From the NCBI GenBank assembly GCA_003453515.1, contig DMLD01000139.1:1-9570 (forward strand): a DNA stretch of 9,570 nucleotides, written 5' to 3'. Of the stretch, positions 7,779 to 9,570 are shown piece by piece. The notes beneath the pieces were generated by a model, which was not told where the DNA came from, did no database searches, and saw only the letters and a list, made by a program, of their open reading frames with translations. The DNA comes from Lachnospiraceae bacterium. GTDB lineage: Bacteria > Bacillota > Clostridia > Lachnospirales > Lachnospiraceae. The number at the start of each line of letters is the position of its first letter. The stretch's first letter is position 1. The position numbers and the translations under genes were made by a program.

Positions 7779-9289
7779 AGAAAAACAGTTTAATCTGCAA
7801 GCTTAGCGTATTTGTGACCATTTTATCACTGATGCTCTCGGTGGTATATGTGTCCGATCACAAGCTTGCATTGGCGGTCGAGGGAACATGGGATGATGTG
7901 ACGGATGATAGCGGAGTTATATACAGATGCATCACCGATACAACAAGTGCCGACTATGGTAAAGCTGTACTGGCAGGAGTCAGTGATGAGAACAGACAAA
8001 AGCTCACGACCTATGATATCAAATCAAAGGTAAGCTTTGACAAAAAGGAGTACACTGTCACGGAGATCGGAACATCTACAAGTGATGCGTTCCGTGACTG
8101 CACAGCCTTAGCTTCCATAACTATTCCCGACACTGTCAAAATAATAGATGCTGGTGCATTCAGAAACTGTACGGCGTTGAAAAGCATAGTTGTTCCGGAT
8201 TCCGTGGAAGAGATCGGTGAACAGGCGTTCTTGGGATGCACGGCTCTTTCATCGGTTACCTTGTCAAATAAAGTAAAGGAGATCAAAGGTCTGACCTTTT
8301 CAGATTGTGCTAACCTGGAGTCAGTCACGTTTCCGTCTACGCTTAAGACGATAGGTGAGCGCGCGTTCCAGAACTGTCCCAAGCTTTCCAAGGTGGAGCT
8401 TAAGGATGGGGTCACAACCATAGCAAGCGGTGCCTTTGAACCGCCTTTATCAACAGAGAAGGGTACCGGCATAAAAGAGATAACGATCCCGAAGAGCGTG
8501 ACAAGCATTGCCGAGGATGCATTTGGTCTGTCCCATAAAATGACTATGTACGGATACAAGGACTCATATGCACAAAGCTATGCAGATTCCCACGATGACA
8601 TAACCTTTGTTTTGCTTGATGGGGATGGTACATCACACGGAAAGGTGTATTCCAATGCTTATTTTTCAATAACGGTGCCTGAAAAATATCTCGATAAGGT
8701 TATGATCAGTGCAACGGATGGTGTGGGAGCCGGATTCGGTATCTCATCAAAGCTGTGCTATGATGAATCCGAGGGACAGATGGGTTGCTTATGCTGGCTT
8801 GGAGCCTATACCGATGATTCATATAAGGAGATGCCGAATTACGAGATATTAAAAAAGTCCGGCGGACAGATCTTTACAAGGGAAGATCCAACAGATATAC
8901 AGACAGAAGGACTTTCGGATGCGGCGAAGGCTGAGTATCAGGAGCTTTTGACAAGTGGTCTCATTGCGGATCTGATCGACTCGATGCAGATAACCCCTCC
9001 GCCGAAGGCTACATCCATCAAATCCATCAAGGCGCTTAAAAGAAAAAGGGTCAGGGTCAGCCTGAAAAAGATATCAGGAGTCGACGGATATGAGATCGCT
9101 TACTCGACCCAAAAGAGCTTCAAAAACTATATAGCAGCAGGTACGTCATCAGCTAAGGAAACGATCTCGCATCGTATTAAAGGGAAAAAGAAATACTATT
9201 TCAGAGCCCGCACATATGTTTTTGATAAGGACGACAATGTGTTTTACAGCAAATGGAGTGCGGTAAAAAAGGTTAAAACGAAAAAATAG
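7775..9289 (+). CDS. BspA-type leucine-rich-repeat surface protein with Fn3-like C-terminus
   Basis: An exported 504-residue protein. A signal peptide covers residues 1-34, cleaved probably after ALA. Residues about 90-280 hold five to six LRR_5 (BspA/TpLRR) repeats of the kind AFxxCTALxSIxIPDSVxxIGxxAF, closing with a typical YGYKDSYAQSYADSH cap. Such repeats form curved binding surfaces; in other bacteria they bind host or matrix proteins (family knowledge). Residues 287-405 are a separate domain (YSNAYFSITVPEKY ... TDDSYKEMPNYEILKKSGG ... YPTD-like DPTDIQ), which I recall from other clostridial exported proteins but cannot name. Residues 411-504 match the lysine-rich fibronectin-III-like domain common in Lachnospiraceae (SGVDGYEIAYSTQKSFK, YYFRARTY, YSKWSAVKKVKTKK). 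There is no LPXTG sorting signal. AAGGAGG lies 10 nt before the ATG, which overlaps the previous stop. Confidence 0.93.
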   Translation: MKKNSLICKLSVFVTILSLMLSVVYVSDHKLALAVEGTWDDVTDDSGVIYRCITDTTSADYGKAVLAGVSDENRQKLTTYDIKSKVSFDKKEYTVTEIGTSTSDAFRDCTALASITIPDTVKIIDAGAFRNCTALKSIVVPDSVEEIGEQAFLGCTALSSVTLSNKVKEIKGLTFSDCANLESVTFPSTLKTIGERAFQNCPKLSKVELKDGVTTIASGAFEPPLSTEKGTGIKEITIPKSVTSIAEDAFGLSHKMTMYGYKDSYAQSYADSHDDITFVLLDGDGTSHGKVYSNAYFSITVPEKYLDKVMISATDGVGAGFGISSKLCYDESEGQMGCLCWLGAYTDDSYKEMPNYEILKKSGGQIFTREDPTDIQTEGLSDAAKAEYQELLTSGLIADLIDSMQITPPPKATSIKSIKALKRKRVRVSLKKISGVDGYEIAYSTQKSFKNYIAAGTSSAKETISHRIKGKKKYYFRARTYVFDKDDNVFYSKWSAVKKVKTKK

Positions 9290-9303
9290 CGATCGTTGAA
9301 AAA

Positions 9304-9499
9304 TCGTTACTATTCACGGTTGTCATTCCCACACATGCGGGATTCCCGCACTTCGCTCCGCTCCGTGCTCTACTGCCGCTTCGCGGCTGAATCCCTTATG
9401 TGGGGGAGTGACACCTTCAGCCTGATAGATGCCTATATCTGTGATGAATGCGAGCATTCATAGCAGATATTTGTATCTATCAGGCGTGAATAGTAACGA
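9304..9499. repeat. Structured intergenic element with 15-bp terminal inverted repeats and two internal hairpins
   Basis: TCGTTACTATTCACG (9304-9318) is the exact reverse complement of CGTGAATAGTAACGA (9485-9499). Hairpin A runs 9322-9412: GTCATTCCC.CACAT pairs with ATGTG.GGGAGTGAC (one mismatch, one wobble), GGGATTC (9339-9345) pairs with GAATCCC (9389-9395), and small stems at the top include GCCGC-TTC-GCGGC (9375-9387). Hairpin B runs 9420-9485: CCTGATAGAT/ATCTATCAGG, then ATATCTG/CAGATAT, then ATGAATG-CGAG-CATTCAT. No open reading frame of note lies inside. It looks like a MITE or large REP/BIME-type repeat, or a structured RNA. It begins 15 nt after the LRR gene stop and ends 16 nt before the -35 of the tRNA promoter. 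There is no T-tract, so it is not a standard terminator. Confidence 0.8.
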
Positions 9500-9515
9500 A
9501 AAATCAAAAAAACAC

Positions 9516-9544
9516 TTGACAATTAGACCGAAGATGTCTATAAT
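9516..9544 (+). promoter_or_regulatory. Consensus sigma-A promoter for the tRNA gene
   Basis: TTGACA at 9516-9521, a spacer of exactly 17 nt, and TATAAT at 9539-9544; both hexamers are perfect consensus. Transcription would start near 9551, about 7 nt before the tRNA 5' end. Such strength suits a stable-RNA gene or cluster continuing beyond the window. Confidence 0.93.
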
Positions 9545-9557
9545 GAAATAGTTGTTT

Positions 9558-9570
9558 GGAGTCTTAGCTC
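9558..9570 (+). tRNA. tRNA 5' end (truncated by window edge), identity unknown
   Basis: GGAGTCTTAGCTC reads as a 7-nt acceptor strand GGAGTCT, U8, A9 and then the D-stem GCTC, the hallmark start of a bacterial tRNA. It lies 13 nt after a consensus promoter. The anticodon is outside the window, so the amino acid cannot be given. Confidence 0.75.

Noticed and set aside
8011..8559. 182-codon antisense reading frame opposite the LRR gene
   Set aside because: It mirrors the repetitive LRR codons, has no ribosome site or domain, and the + strand protein is clearly real.
9322..9485. Hairpins after the LRR gene as a Rho-independent terminator
   Set aside because: Neither hairpin is followed by a T-tract on the + strand.

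Overview
The window looks like chromosomal DNA from a Gram-positive Clostridia species, most likely a Lachnospiraceae member. This is inferred from protein style, not from a marker gene. Pointers are a BspA-type leucine-rich-repeat surface protein with a lysine-rich fibronectin-III-like tail, a BIG2-containing secreted protein, a DUF4179 anti-sigma factor, strong AGGAGG-type ribosome sites and moderate GC. No phage, plasmid, IS or CRISPR gene is visible.

Layout. (1) 1-1593 (+): the 3' two thirds of a CtpE-like P-type cation ATPase; its start lies outside the window. (2) 1683-5381 (+): a 1232-residue secreted beta-rich protein with a central BIG2 domain and a lysine-rich C-terminus, ended by a perfect 15-bp hairpin terminator. 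(3) 5455-5535: a cluster of hairpins in the convergent gap. (4) 7085-5548 (-): a two-gene operon of an ECF sigma factor and its DUF4179 anti-sigma factor, overlapping by ATGA and read from a good housekeeping promoter (TTGCAA-N17-TATAAT). (5) 7281-9289 (+): a zinc-ribbon/helix-turn-helix protein resembling the flagellar-operon protein YvyF, translationally coupled (ATGA) to a BspA-type LRR surface protein. (6) 9304-9499: a structured non-coding element with 15-bp terminal inverted repeats enclosing two long hairpins. (7) 9516-9570: a consensus sigma-A promoter and the first 13 bases of a tRNA cut by the window edge.

How it may work together. The most informative signal is a shared promoter-like sequence, GGGAACCTTTT-N14-TCWGTAWWTATG. 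It occurs at the same orientation and almost the same distance (40 and 43 nt) before the start codons of the large secreted protein and of the zinc-ribbon/LRR operon. Its GGAAC -35-like core and spacing are ECF-like, resembling E. coli sigma-E promoters, and the locus encodes its own ECF sigma/anti-sigma pair between these two targets. I infer a compact envelope-response module: a membrane anti-sigma factor with a histidine-rich outer segment releases the sigma factor, which switches on two flanking exported-protein units. This is an inference from sequence and has not been demonstrated.
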